A program made the position numbers and the translations under genes. From assembly GCA_902571015.1 (NCBI GenBank), contig CACGAC010000001.1:1-64000 (forward strand): a stretch of 64,000 nucleotides of DNA. Reading direction: 5' to 3'. The first letter of the stretch is position 1. Each line of letters begins with the position of its first letter. The stretch comes from an uncultured Pelagibacteraceae bacterium (GTDB lineage: Bacteria > Pseudomonadota > Alphaproteobacteria > Pelagibacterales > Pelagibacteraceae). This document shows, piece after piece, positions 38,130 through 49,535 of the stretch. Under the pieces are notes generated by a model. It was not told the DNA's origin, made no database searches, and saw only the letters and a list, made by a program, of their open reading frames with translations.

Positions 38130-39063
38130 ACATTTGAAAATATTACTTTCTGCACCAAGAGGTTTCTGTGCAGGCGTTGAGAGAGCTATAGAAATTGTAG
38201 AAAAATCAATCAAAAAATTTGGTGCTCCAGTTTATGTTCGCCATGAAATTGTGCATAATAAATATGTTGTCGACGATTTAAAAAATAAGGGTGCAATCTT
38301 TGTTGAGGAGCTCGAGGAGATAGAAGATAAAACAAGGCCGGTTATTTTTTCTGCACACGGTGTTCCAAAAAAAATACCAGAGGATGCTAAAAATTATAAC
38401 ATGACTTATATAGACGCTACATGTCCATTGGTATCCAAAGTACACAGAGAGGCGGAAAATTTACATAAAGCTGGGTATCATTTAATTTTGATAGGACATC
38501 AAAATCACCCTGAAGTAATCGGTACTATGGGTCAATTACCAGAAGGATCAATTGATCTTGTTCAAAATGAGGATGAGGCCAAAAAATATAAACCTCACAA
38601 CAACAAAAAAATTTCATATGTAACCCAAACAACACTATCAGTAGATGATACAAAAGATATAATTCAAATTTTAAAAGATAGATTTCCTAATATAAAAGAA
38701 CCAATAAAAGAAGATATTTGTTACGCTACAACGAATAGACAATTGGCTGTAAAAAATATTGCAAAAAAATGTGATTTATTTTTTGTAATTGGTAGTAGAA
38801 ATTCGTCTAATTCAGTTAGATTAGTAGAGGTTGCAAAAAAATCTGGCTGCTCTAAATCGCTATTAATTCATTCACAAAGTGAAATACCATTCGATTTAAT
38901 TAAAGACTCAAATATAATTGGAATTTCCTCTGGGGCTTCCGCACCAGAAATTTTGGTCAATAATTTTATAGATGAGCTAAAAAATAAATTTACGGTCAGT
39001 ATAGATGAAGTAGAAATAATTAAAGAAAACGTTGTTTTCAAAGCACCGAAAAAATTAAACTAA
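38119..39063 (+). CDS. ispH: 4-hydroxy-3-methylbut-2-enyl diphosphate reductase
   Basis: IspH makes IPP and DMAPP in the last MEP pathway step with a [4Fe-4S] cluster. Three cluster Cys are visible: in PRGFCAGVERA (near residue 16), YIDATCPLVSKVH (near 100) and EDICYATTNRQ (near 200). HGVPK and a C-terminal SGASAPE motif are also present. The frame opens at TTG 38110, but ATG 38119 is the better start (314 aa). Next to the carotenoid genes it links precursor supply to retinal synthesis. Confidence 0.95.
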   Translation: MKNKHLKILLSAPRGFCAGVERAIEIVEKSIKKFGAPVYVRHEIVHNKYVVDDLKNKGAIFVEELEEIEDKTRPVIFSAHGVPKKIPEDAKNYNMTYIDATCPLVSKVHREAENLHKAGYHLILIGHQNHPEVIGTMGQLPEGSIDLVQNEDEAKKYKPHNNKKISYVTQTTLSVDDTKDIIQILKDRFPNIKEPIKEDICYATTNRQLAVKNIAKKCDLFFVIGSRNSSNSVRLVEVAKKSGCSKSLLIHSQSEIPFDLIKDSNIIGISSGASAPEILVNNFIDELKNKFTVSIDEVEIIKENVVFKAPKKLN

Positions 39064-39064
39064 A

Positions 39065-40030
39065 ATGGCTGTTTATACGAAAATAAGTAAAAAAGACATT
39101 TCTTATATTAATAGAAAATTTGATATAGAAAAAATTTTAGAATTTAAAGGTATAAAACAAGGAATTGAAAATACAAACTATTTACTAAAATCAAAGAATA
39201 AAAAATTTATACTAACAATTTTCGAAAAAAGAGTATCAAAAAAAGAATTGCCTTTTTTTATGAATTTGATGGATAAATTGAATAAATCAAAAATAAATTG
39301 CCCGAAACCACAAACAAAAAAAGGTGGTGGGTATTTAATTAATTTAAAAAATAAAGCTGCATGCATAGTTTCCTTTCTCAATGGAAAAGATAAAAAATCA
39401 CTTAATTTTAAAAACTGTTATGACATTGGCAAAATGATTGCTGAAATGCACCAATCTACAAAAAAAATGAATCTTACTAGAAAAAACTCTATGGGTGTTA
39501 AAAATCTAAATTCATTACTGAAAAGTATAAGATTTAAGTCAAAAAAATTTACTAATGTAGAAAAATTTTTAAAAAATAATTTTAAAGATATTAAAACGAA
39601 ATGGCCTAAAAATTTACCGAACGGGGTAATTCATGGAGATTTGTTTATCGATAATATCTTTTTTAAAAATAATAGATTGTCAGGGGTAATCGATTTTTAT
39701 TTTGCAGCTAATGACTATTTTATGTATGAAATTGCAATTTGTGTAAATGCATTATGTTTTGATAAAAAAAAATCAAAGTTCGTGTTGAACAAAAAGAAAG
39801 TCAAAAATTTAATAAAAGGTTATGAAAAAATTAGGAAAATCTCAGTTAAAGAGAGGAAATCATTAAATATTTTATGTCGTGGTGCTGCAATTAGATATTT
39901 TATGACTAGACTTTATGACTATTCAAATACTCCTAAGACAGCATTAATTAAGATAAAAGATCCAAGAGAATATTATCAAAAGCTTGTAATACACAATAAT
40001 TTAAGAACTTATAAAGATTATTTGAATTAA
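39065..40030 (+). CDS. thrB: Homoserine kinase (ThrB2, aminoglycoside-phosphotransferase fold)
   Basis: This enzyme phosphorylates homoserine for threonine synthesis. The 321-residue protein is of the APH-fold type found in alphaproteobacteria. It has the early MAVYTKISKKDI start and GIENTNYLL, the catalytic loop VIHGDLFIDNIFF (near residue 195) and the metal site VIDFYFAAND. thrC, which uses its product, lies 0.9 kb downstream on the other strand. Its stop shares an A with the rnhA start. Confidence 0.93.
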   Translation: MAVYTKISKKDISYINRKFDIEKILEFKGIKQGIENTNYLLKSKNKKFILTIFEKRVSKKELPFFMNLMDKLNKSKINCPKPQTKKGGGYLINLKNKAACIVSFLNGKDKKSLNFKNCYDIGKMIAEMHQSTKKMNLTRKNSMGVKNLNSLLKSIRFKSKKFTNVEKFLKNNFKDIKTKWPKNLPNGVIHGDLFIDNIFFKNNRLSGVIDFYFAANDYFMYEIAICVNALCFDKKKSKFVLNKKKVKNLIKGYEKIRKISVKERKSLNILCRGAAIRYFMTRLYDYSNTPKTALIKIKDPREYYQKLVIHNNLRTYKDYLN

Positions 40031-40452
40031 TGATTAAAATATACACTGATGGTTCATGCATTGGCAATCCGGGTCAAGGTGGCTGGGCAGCAATAATATT
40101 AGATGAGGGGAAAAAAACTGAAATAAAAGGAAGTAAAAAAGATACTACAAATAATCAAATGGAATTATTAGCGCCTATAGAGGCTCTAAAAAAGATTCCA
40201 AAAGGAAGCAAAGTTCAAATTTTCACTGACTCTAAATATGTTAAGTCTGGAATAACAGAGTGGATACACAATTGGAAAAAAAATGGATGGAAAACTGCAA
40301 ATAAAAAAGAGGTGAGTAATAAAGAACTTTGGACGGAATTGGACCAACTAAATAGTGAATTTGAAATAAATTGGAACTGGGTAAAAGCGCATTCAACAGA
40401 TAAATTAAATAACGAAGTGGATTTACTTGCTAGAGATGCTGCAAATTTATAG
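40030..40452 (+). CDS. rnhA: Ribonuclease HI
   Basis: RNase HI degrades RNA in RNA-DNA hybrids. The 140-residue protein has the complete active site: Asp in IYTDGSCIGNPGQGGWA, Glu in NNQMELLAPIEAL, Asp in FTDSKYVKSGI, then WVKAHSTDKLNNEVD with the last His and Asp. It is coupled to thrB by a TAATG junction and overlaps the convergent peroxiredoxin gene by 6 bases. Together with rnhB at 24 kb both RNase H types are present. Confidence 0.96.
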   Translation: MIKIYTDGSCIGNPGQGGWAAIILDEGKKTEIKGSKKDTTNNQMELLAPIEALKKIPKGSKVQIFTDSKYVKSGITEWIHNWKKNGWKTANKKEVSNKELWTELDQLNSEFEINWNWVKAHSTDKLNNEVDLLARDAANL

Positions 40453-40935
40453 TAGATTGTTCAATAAGTTTTCTGCAGAAGTTAAGCCGCATTCTTTAGT
40501 CTCTTCTTCTTCATGAATTTTAATAACTGTAAAATTTTCAATAACCATCAAATAACGATTTGATCTAATTCCCATTCCTTTTGCATTTCTATCAACTTCC
40601 GCACCGATTGCTTTCGTAAATGTTAAATATGGGTCAGATAACATTTTAATTTTATCTCCAGTATTATTAATCTCTCCCCAGCCATTCATTACATAAGGGT
40701 CATTGACTGATAAACAAAATATATTTTCTATTCCTTTTGATTTGATTTTATCTGCATTAGCTACAAAACCTGGTAAGTGAAGTTTGGAGCAAGTTGATGT
40801 AAATGCTCCAGGTAAACCAAACAAAACAATTTTTCCATTACCTATTATTTCTCTTAAGTTACTTTTTTGAGGCTCTCCATCAATAAGTTGAAAAATCTCT
40901 GTGTCTGGAAGTTGATCTTTTATTTTAATTTTCAT
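40447..40935 (-). CDS. Peroxiredoxin, Prx5/AhpE-like thiol peroxidase
   Basis: This is a 162-residue thiol peroxidase of the Prx5 group. The peroxidatic Cys49 lies in GLPGAFTSTCSKLHLPGF, the Prx5 signature with Ser in place of the usual Pro after FT. It probably reduces H2O2 or alkyl peroxides with glutathione/glutaredoxin. It overlaps thrC by 4 bases and is the last gene of the oxidase-thrC series, so it may be expressed with the respiratory genes. SAR11 catalase genes are generally lacking, which gives such peroxidases extra weight (background knowledge). Confidence 0.92.
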   Translation of the reverse strand: MKIKIKDQLPDTEIFQLIDGEPQKSNLREIIGNGKIVLFGLPGAFTSTCSKLHLPGFVANADKIKSKGIENIFCLSVNDPYVMNGWGEINNTGDKIKMLSDPYLTFTKAIGAEVDRNAKGMGIRSNRYLMVIENFTVIKIHEEEETKECGLTSAENLLNNLL

Positions 40936-42305
40936 ATCGAATTCATTACATATTTTTTAACTTTTTCAATATCATTTGAAAGAAGTTCAAATTTTTCTTT
41001 TCTGTCATAAACATATTTGAGACTTTCTGGTAAATTTTCAGTTTTTGATATTGCATCTTCTATTGCCTTTGGAAATTTACACGGGTGTGCAGTTGATAAT
41101 ACAACGCAATTTTTTTCCAACCCTAATTTTCTAACAGCACCAATACCTACTGCAGTATGCGGATCAACTACCATCTGATGTTCATCATTGATAGTTTTTA
41201 TCATTTTAACAGTTTCGTTTTCATCAAGCATCTCAGATACAAAATTCTTTTTGATTTTATCTAAATCGTTTTTATCAATTTTATAGGTATTATTTTTTAT
41301 TTCAGCCATTACACCTTTTGTAACTTCTGAGTTACAATCTTTTACATCATATAAAAGCCTCTCAAAATTACTTGCTATTTGTATATCCATACTTGGAGTA
41401 TTTGTTTCCTCAACTTTCTTTTGACTATAGTCGCCGCCTGATATGGCTCTATGAAGTATGTCATTTTTATTTGTAGCTACGATTAGCTTATCAATTGGAA
41501 GGCCTAATTTTTTTGCTAAATATCCAGCATAAATATCACCAAAGTTTCCTGTTGGAACAGAAAAGGATAAAGGCTGACCATTTCCAAGTTTAAAGAAAGC
41601 GTAAAAATAATACACTGATTGAGCAATAATTCTTGCCCAATTAATTGAATTTACCCCTGACATATTAATTGATTTAGAAAATTTTTCGTCATTGAACATT
41701 GCTTTTACTAGATTTTGACAGTCATCAAAGTTGCCCTCTACTGCAATATTAAATACGTTATTCTCCTCATGTATTGTCATTAACCTTCTTTGTACAGGTG
41801 AAATTTTATTATTGGGGTGTAATACAAAAACATTTAAATTATTTTTTCCCTTCAAAGCGTCTATGGCAGCTGCACCCGTATCACCTGAGGTTGCTACTAT
41901 TATATTAATTTTTTTTTGATCACGGTCTAAATGGTATTGATAAAAATTACCAATCAGTTGCATTGCGATATCTTTAAAAGCAAGTGTGGGTCCATGAAAT
42001 AATTCTAATACTTTTAAATCTCCTAGACTTGAAATTTTAACAACATCGTCAGATCTAAAATTTGAATATGATTTTGAAATCATAGAGATTAGATCATCTT
42101 TAGACATGAAATCTCCTATAAATGGATAAATTATTTCAGCAGCTAAATCATTGTAACCAAGATTTTTTAGATTATCTAATTCTCCCTTTTGGAATTGTTT
42201 AATTGATTTAGGAACAAAAAGTCCTCCATCGTCCGCTAATCCTTTGAGGAAAACATCTTTAAAAGAAAAGTTTTTTTGATTATTTCTTGTACTAATGTAA
42301 TTCAT
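40932..42305 (-). CDS. thrC: Threonine synthase
   Basis: ThrC converts O-phosphohomoserine to threonine with PLP. The 457-residue protein is the longer type, starting MNYISTRN and DDGGLFVP. The PLP lysine is in FHGPTLAFKDIAMQ (near residue 110), then ATSGDTGAAAIDAL and the phosphate-binding SVPTGNFGDIYAGY. It sits directly after surf1 (no gap). The neighbouring thrB on the opposite strand gives a split threonine pair. Confidence 0.95.
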   Translation of the reverse strand: MNYISTRNNQKNFSFKDVFLKGLADDGGLFVPKSIKQFQKGELDNLKNLGYNDLAAEIIYPFIGDFMSKDDLISMISKSYSNFRSDDVVKISSLGDLKVLELFHGPTLAFKDIAMQLIGNFYQYHLDRDQKKINIIVATSGDTGAAAIDALKGKNNLNVFVLHPNNKISPVQRRLMTIHEENNVFNIAVEGNFDDCQNLVKAMFNDEKFSKSINMSGVNSINWARIIAQSVYYFYAFFKLGNGQPLSFSVPTGNFGDIYAGYLAKKLGLPIDKLIVATNKNDILHRAISGGDYSQKKVEETNTPSMDIQIASNFERLLYDVKDCNSEVTKGVMAEIKNNTYKIDKNDLDKIKKNFVSEMLDENETVKMIKTINDEHQMVVDPHTAVGIGAVRKLGLEKNCVVLSTAHPCKFPKAIEDAISKTENLPESLKYVYDRKEKFELLSNDIEKVKKYVMNSI

Positions 42306-42959
42306 TTAATAATTCTTTTTTCTAAAATATAAATATAGCAAAAGAATTGAAAGCGCTAATGAAAACCAAGTAATAGCGTATTTTTGATGATTATTAGAAA
42401 TATTTGCAGTAATTTTTTTTGGACTGGGTAACTGATAATTTCCATCTAAATAAATAATATATTTAGAAAAATTTTTACCTGTAAATTTTAAGATATCTTC
42501 TCTATTTAAACTAAACCAGTAATTTTCATCTAAATCATTATCTGGTTTAAAGATATTTTTTCTACCTTGTAATTTTAGGGTTCCAATAATATTTTTTTGA
42601 TCAAATACATTTATTTCTTGAGTGCCCTTCTTTTCAAATGGTATCCAGCCTCTATTTATTAAAAAATTTTCATCCCCAATCTTAATTGGATTTATTACTT
42701 CAAACCCAGGAGTACCAGACTCATTTAAATTGTATAAATAAATTTGCTTATTGAAATCTATAGACCCTGAAGTTTTAATTTTAAGAAAATTTTCTTTGTT
42801 TGATTGAGTTAATTCTACTGGTTGATTTTTTAATGAATTTTCAATCTCTAAAATCAAATTATTTTTCCAATTTAGACGGATGATTTGCCATGTTCCTAGT
42901 CCAATAAAAACCAGAATAAAGAAAATTATAAAAACAGAAAATAAAAACTTATGTTTCAA
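42306..42959 (-). CDS. surf1: SURF1-family cytochrome oxidase assembly protein
   Basis: Surf1 helps insert heme a into cytochrome oxidase subunit I. The 217-residue protein has two membrane helices, at residues about 7-25 and 192-212, with a periplasmic domain between. The family GLGTWQIIRLNWK segment near residue 21 and INRGWIPF near residue 103 are visible. It lies 8 bases after ctaE in the oxidase operon. Confidence 0.92.
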   Translation of the reverse strand: MKHKFLFSVFIIFFILVFIGLGTWQIIRLNWKNNLILEIENSLKNQPVELTQSNKENFLKIKTSGSIDFNKQIYLYNLNESGTPGFEVINPIKIGDENFLINRGWIPFEKKGTQEINVFDQKNIIGTLKLQGRKNIFKPDNDLDENYWFSLNREDILKFTGKNFSKYIIYLDGNYQLPSPKKITANISNNHQKYAITWFSLALSILLLYLYFRKKNY

Positions 42960-42967
42960 GGATCAAA

Positions 42968-43756
42968 TTAACTTCCCCAAATATATATTGCAGCAAACAA
43001 AAATAACCAAACAACATCAACAAAATGCCAGTACCATGCAGCTGCTTCAAAACCAAAATGATGGTCTTTGGTAAAATGACCTAATTTTCCTCTCCATAAA
43101 CATACTGCTAAAAAAATTGTTCCAACTATAACATGGAAACCATGAAAGCCTGTAGCCATGTAAAAAACAGAACCATAAATATGATCTGAAAAAGCAAATG
43201 TAGCATGATGATATTCATATGCTTGAAGTGCTGTAAAAAATGCTCCAAGAATTACTGTTAGCACTAATCCTTGTATAAAACCTTTTCTGTCACCTTCTAA
43301 TAATGAATGGTGAGACCAAGTGACTGTTGTACCTGATAATAGTAAAACTAATGTGTTAATCAAAGGTATATCCCAAGGATCAAAAGTCACAATATCTTTA
43401 GGTGGCCATACGTTTCCTACAAAATCATTTGGGAAAAGACTAACGTCAAAGTAAGCCCAAAACCAAGCTACAAAAAACATTACCTCAGATGCGATAAATA
43501 AAGTCATTCCATAACGGTGATGAATTTGGACTACTGGGGTATGATGACCTTGATGTTCTGCTTCAATGACCACATCTCTGAACCACATATATGCGCCATA
43601 AATTAAAAGAGCTAATCCAAGATACATTCCCCATGAAACATCTGAATGCATGTAATACACAGCACCTATAGCTAACACTAAGCAAGAAAACGAAACGTAA
43701 ATAGGCCAAGGACTTGGATCTACTAAGTGATAATCATGTTTTTTTTCAGCTGACAT
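42968..43756 (-). CDS. ctaE: Cytochrome c oxidase subunit III
   Basis: This is the structural subunit III of the aa3-type oxidase, 262 residues with seven membrane helices. Typical features are YHLVDPSPWPIYVS at the start, EVMFFVAWFWAYF, FYMATGFHGFHVIVGT with the conserved Glu/His region, and a final WYWHFVDVVWLFLF. It follows ctaG by 9 bases. Confidence 0.96.
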   Translation of the reverse strand: MSAEKKHDYHLVDPSPWPIYVSFSCLVLAIGAVYYMHSDVSWGMYLGLALLIYGAYMWFRDVVIEAEHQGHHTPVVQIHHRYGMTLFIASEVMFFVAWFWAYFDVSLFPNDFVGNVWPPKDIVTFDPWDIPLINTLVLLLSGTTVTWSHHSLLEGDRKGFIQGLVLTVILGAFFTALQAYEYHHATFAFSDHIYGSVFYMATGFHGFHVIVGTIFLAVCLWRGKLGHFTKDHHFGFEAAAWYWHFVDVVWLFLFAAIYIWGS

Positions 43757-43765
43757 TTTTTTGAA

Positions 43766-44299
43766 TTATGATTGTTTATAATAATCTGTCGAGAAAAAAG
43801 TATACGACATAGTTACATCTTCTAGGTTTTTAACACTTGGATCATTAATCATTTCAGGGTCTAGATAAAAAGTCATTACATAGGTGGCTTTTTCTCCTGC
43901 TTTTAGTTCTTGTTTTTCAAAACAAAAACAGCCAAGTTTACTATAATATTTTCCAAAACTTGCTGGTGATACGTTAAAACTTGCTACACCGGCAGTTGGT
44001 TCACTACTATAATTTTCAACTTCAAATTCTATTTTGTTAACTTGGCCAACTTTCACATCTATAACATTCGATTTTGCCTTAAAATCCCAAGGTAGATTAT
44101 TCACATTAGTATCAAATCTAACACTTACTACTTTATTAAGAACTATTTTAGGAGCACTGTTTGAAATTTGAGTAGTGCCTCCAAAACCCGTTACTCTACA
44201 AAATAAATCATATAAAGGTACTGCAGCGTAGGATAAACCCAACATAAATACAAATATCCCTATAAGAACTAATGGTGTAAGATTTTTTTTTTGTATCAT
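43766..44299 (-). CDS. ctaG: Cytochrome c oxidase assembly protein CtaG/Cox11
   Basis: Cox11 delivers copper to CuB of subunit I. The 177-residue protein has one N-terminal membrane helix (residues about 10-28) and a periplasmic immunoglobulin-like domain. The copper-binding Cys pair is in LGCFCFEKQ (near residue 125), and there is a Cys in YDLFCRVTGFGG near residue 34. The start codon overlaps the stop of the small membrane protein gene just upstream (ATGA). Confidence 0.95.
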   Translation of the reverse strand: MIQKKNLTPLVLIGIFVFMLGLSYAAVPLYDLFCRVTGFGGTTQISNSAPKIVLNKVVSVRFDTNVNNLPWDFKAKSNVIDVKVGQVNKIEFEVENYSSEPTAGVASFNVSPASFGKYYSKLGCFCFEKQELKAGEKATYVMTFYLDPEMINDPSVKNLEDVTMSYTFFSTDYYKQS

Positions 44300-44421
44300 A
44301 TTGCTCTATCAAAAACTCCAGTATTATATAATGTAAATAAAAAAAGAAAAATCATGAAGGCAATAATCGCTAATGCTGTCTTGATATTTTTTTTCTTAGT
44401 TTTTTTATCTGGTATAATCAT
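44296..44421 (-). CDS. Small membrane protein between ctaB and ctaG (CoxF-like)
   Basis: A 41-residue reading frame joins ctaB and ctaG with 4-base ATGA overlaps at both ends, which is strong evidence that it is translated. It has a short basic start (MIIPDKKTKKKN), one hydrophobic helix (about residues 14-32, ALAIIAFMIFLFLFTLY) and a short end, NTGVFDRAI. Alphaproteobacterial oxidase operons often carry such a small protein at this place, sometimes called CoxF or a small oxidase assembly protein. The function is inferred from position only. Confidence 0.75.
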   Translation of the reverse strand: MIIPDKKTKKKNIKTALAIIAFMIFLFLFTLYNTGVFDRAI

Positions 44422-45332
44422 AAAATCTTATCTATCAGAAAAAGCACAAAAACCAAAAATAAATATAAAATCGAATAGCCAAATATTGATTTAGCTTTTT
44501 TTGCACTAAATTTATTTTTTTTAAATTTATAAAGATCGAAACATAGATAATTATAATAAATAGTTAATAACAATGATGGAATAAGAAAAACAAGTCCTAC
44601 AAAGTTGATTACATATGGAAAAATTATCACTGGAAGCATTATCAAAGAGTAGACAAAAATATTTACTTTAGTGCTCTCTATCCCATTTGTTAGAGGAAGC
44701 ATGGGTATATTAGCTTTTTTATAATCTTCTGATTTATATAAGCTTAATGCCCAAAAATGTGATGGAGTCCAAAAGAAAATAATTAAAAAAAATACAAGAG
44801 GTTCAAGAGATAAAGATCCTGTAGCAATAGTCCAGCCTATAACAGGAGGAAGAGCTCCAGCCGCACCACCAATAACAATATTCTGTGAGGTTCTTTTTTT
44901 CAGCCAAATTGTATAAATTAAAACATAAAATATAATAGTAAAAAGTAATATTCCTGCAGATACTCGATTTGTAAAATAATCTAGTGCAACTACTGAAATA
45001 AGCGATAAAGTTATTCCAAATATAAGAGCCTGATTTTTATTAACTTTACCTGTTGGTATTGGTCTTAGGCAAGTCCTACTCATTAAAGCATCAAGATCAG
45101 ACTCATACCACATGTTTAATGCTCCTGCTGCTCCTGCGCCCATTGAAACTAGTAATATTCCAATTATTGCATCTTGAGTTGAAACCATTGTTGGGGCTGT
45201 TAATAATCCAACCGCACAAGTAAATATCACAAGCGACATTACTCTTGGTTTCATCAATTTAAATAATTCAGAAAAATTTAGTAAGTCTTCTTGAGACAAA
45301 TTATCTTTTTTTAATTTTGAACTACTCATCAA
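44418..45332 (-). CDS. ctaB: Protoheme IX farnesyltransferase (heme O synthase)
   Basis: CtaB adds a farnesyl group to heme b, giving heme o, the precursor of heme a for the oxidase. The 304-residue UbiA-family membrane protein has the first Asp-rich motif NMWYESDLDALMSRT (near residue 80) followed by RPIPTGKV, and a second region YKSEDYKKANIPMLP (near 205). It follows ctaD by 17 bases and overlaps the small protein gene by 4. Confidence 0.95.
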   Translation of the reverse strand: MMSSSKLKKDNLSQEDLLNFSELFKLMKPRVMSLVIFTCAVGLLTAPTMVSTQDAIIGILLVSMGAGAAGALNMWYESDLDALMSRTCLRPIPTGKVNKNQALIFGITLSLISVVALDYFTNRVSAGILLFTIIFYVLIYTIWLKKRTSQNIVIGGAAGALPPVIGWTIATGSLSLEPLVFFLIIFFWTPSHFWALSLYKSEDYKKANIPMLPLTNGIESTKVNIFVYSLIMLPVIIFPYVINFVGLVFLIPSLLLTIYYNYLCFDLYKFKKNKFSAKKAKSIFGYSILYLFLVFVLFLIDKIL

Positions 45333-45349
45333 TTTTAAAGCTTTTATTC

Positions 45350-47799
<2,450 letters not shown>

Positions 47800-47859
47800 T
47801 TTTAATAGCTATATAAAGCTCTTTTATAAAAATTACACTTTAGTTTTCGCGACAATTTA

Positions 47860-48561
47860 TCAATTAATCACATAATTTACGATCGAAATTGCAGATATGA
47901 CAGCCGTTTCTGACCTTAAAATATTCTCATTAATTTTAATAGGTTGAACGCCCTTAAAAGAGAGAATCTTCTCTCTTTCAGTCTCTGAAAAATCTCCCTC
48001 TGGACCTATGATTACACAAACAGGTTTATCTGTAAATTTTGATTTATCAACTTTATTAATATTAGAATTTAAATCTGTAAAAATTAGATCCATGAAATTT
48101 TTTTTTAAAAAACTATTTAAATCTTGAGCCTCTTCAATTGTTGGCACATTAATACGGTTTGATTGTTCACTAGCTTCAATTACAATTTTTTCTAAGCGAT
48201 CTTTGTTAATTTTTCTGACCACCGTTCTATCAAATATAATTGGTAAAAATTTTGTAACTCCAAGCTCTGTTGCTTTTTGCAGCATAAAATTCTGATAGTT
48301 TGATTTGATAGGAGAAAATGCTAACCATAATTCTTTGGTTGTCTCTTTTTGTCTTAGTTGTTTTATTATTTTAAATTCGACAATATTTTTAAATATTCCT
48401 AAAACTTTTGCCTCCCACTCTCCCTCTTCGTTAAATAAAGAGAAAACCTCATTTTCTTTTACTCTCATTACTTTGCTTAAATAATGTGATTGATCCTTTT
48501 CGAGTTTATCAATCATGTTTACTGATAAAGTATCTGAAAAAAATAATCTAATATTACTCAT
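47860..48561 (-). CDS. rsmE: 16S rRNA (uracil(1498)-N(3))-methyltransferase
   Basis: RsmE methylates U1498 of 16S rRNA near the decoding site. The 233-residue SPOUT protein has a PUA-like N-terminal domain with HYLSKVMRVKENE (near residue 26) and LQKATELGVTKFLPI. The C-terminal knot has VIIGPEGDFSETE and LGx-type ILRSETAVISAISI. It is divergent from the haloacid dehalogenase gene with 17 bases between start codons. Confidence 0.95.
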   Translation of the reverse strand: MSNIRLFFSDTLSVNMIDKLEKDQSHYLSKVMRVKENEVFSLFNEEGEWEAKVLGIFKNIVEFKIIKQLRQKETTKELWLAFSPIKSNYQNFMLQKATELGVTKFLPIIFDRTVVRKINKDRLEKIVIEASEQSNRINVPTIEEAQDLNSFLKKNFMDLIFTDLNSNINKVDKSKFTDKPVCVIIGPEGDFSETEREKILSFKGVQPIKINENILRSETAVISAISIVNYVIN

Positions 48562-48578
48562 TTGTGTTAAGTTAATTT

Positions 48579-49241
48579 ATGAAAAATATTAAAGCAATAA
48601 TTTTTGATGCTTATGGCACACTGTTTGACGTAAATTCTGCTGCAGAAAAATGTAAAGATAAGATTGGAGATAAATGGGAGGGTTTTGCAAACTTTTGGAG
48701 AACTACTCAACTAGAATACACTTGGCTTAGAAGTTTAATGAAAAGACATAAAGACTTTTGGCAAATTACTGAAGACAGCTTAGACAAATCAATGAAGACC
48801 TTTAATATAGACGCTTCAATGAAAAATGAATTATTGAATTTATATAAAGTTCTTTCGCCTTTTAAGGAGGTTCCAGAAACTCTTAAAAAATTAAAAGAAA
48901 AAAATTTTAAATTAGCTATACTTTCAAATGGAACTCCATCTCTCTTAAAAGAGTTAGTTGAAAGTAATAATTTAGATAAATTGTTCGATGATCTATTTTC
49001 AATAGAGGAAGTTGGAATTTATAAACCAGACTCAAAAGTTTATGACTTGCCTATTAAAAAATACAAAATTAAAAGCAATGAAGCAGCTTTCTTAAGTGCA
49101 AACACTTGGGATGTTTCAGGAGGTGGAAATTATGGATATCATTCTATTTGGGTAAACCGTAATAATAATATCTTTGACAATCTTGATTACCAACCCAATA
49201 ATCAAGTTAAAAATTTAAGCGAACTTGTTGATTTAATTTAA
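48579..49241 (+). CDS. Haloacid dehalogenase, type II
   Basis: This 220-residue HAD-superfamily hydrolase most resembles (S)-2-haloacid dehalogenases. The nucleophile Asp10 lies in IIFDAYGTLFDV. SNGTPSLL (motif II), the Lys in GIYKPDSKVY (motif III) and SANTWDVSGGGNYG (motif IV, the Asn/Trp/Asp type of dehalogenases) follow. It would hydrolyse 2-halo acids to 2-hydroxy acids, or act as a related phosphatase; the substrate is inferred. It starts a series with the CDGSH, pirin and quinone oxidoreductase genes. Confidence 0.88.
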   Translation: MKNIKAIIFDAYGTLFDVNSAAEKCKDKIGDKWEGFANFWRTTQLEYTWLRSLMKRHKDFWQITEDSLDKSMKTFNIDASMKNELLNLYKVLSPFKEVPETLKKLKEKNFKLAILSNGTPSLLKELVESNNLDKLFDDLFSIEEVGIYKPDSKVYDLPIKKYKIKSNEAAFLSANTWDVSGGGNYGYHSIWVNRNNNIFDNLDYQPNNQVKNLSELVDLI

Positions 49242-49259
49242 ATAAAAAAGATAGATAAT

Positions 49260-49499
49260 ATGAATAAAGGACAAAGAGCTGGGGAAGGCGCATTAGCTAT
49301 AGAGGTTGAACAGGGAAAATCTTATTACTGGTGTAGTTGTGGTAAAAGTTTTAAGCAGCCATTTTGTGATGGTTCGCACAAAGGAACAGAATTTAAACCC
49401 TTGGTATATAAAGCTGAATTAACAAAAAGAGTATTTTTTTGTGCATGTAAACAAACAAATGATCCACCTTTTTGTGATGGCTCACATAACAAAAAGTAA
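49260..49499 (+). CDS. Double CDGSH iron-sulfur protein
   Basis: This 79-residue protein contains two complete CDGSH-type [2Fe-2S] sites, each with three Cys and one His: Cys25, Cys27, Cys36, His40 and Cys61, Cys63, Cys72, His76. It is related to the mitochondrial MiNT/mitoNEET family, though soluble, since I see no membrane helix. Such proteins take part in redox or cluster transfer; the partner is unknown. It lies 18 bases after the dehalogenase gene and 36 before pirin. Confidence 0.9.
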   Translation: MNKGQRAGEGALAIEVEQGKSYYWCSCGKSFKQPFCDGSHKGTEFKPLVYKAELTKRVFFCACKQTNDPPFCDGSHNKK

Positions 49500-49535
49500 C
49501 ATTGCAAATCAAAATAGAACAACTATTTTAAATTG

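Noticed and set aside
47800-47859. Promoter for the ctaC oxidase cluster in the rsmE-ctaC gap
   Set aside because: TTGTCG and TATAAA-like words occur on the minus strand, but no pair has an acceptable spacing, so I do not call one.
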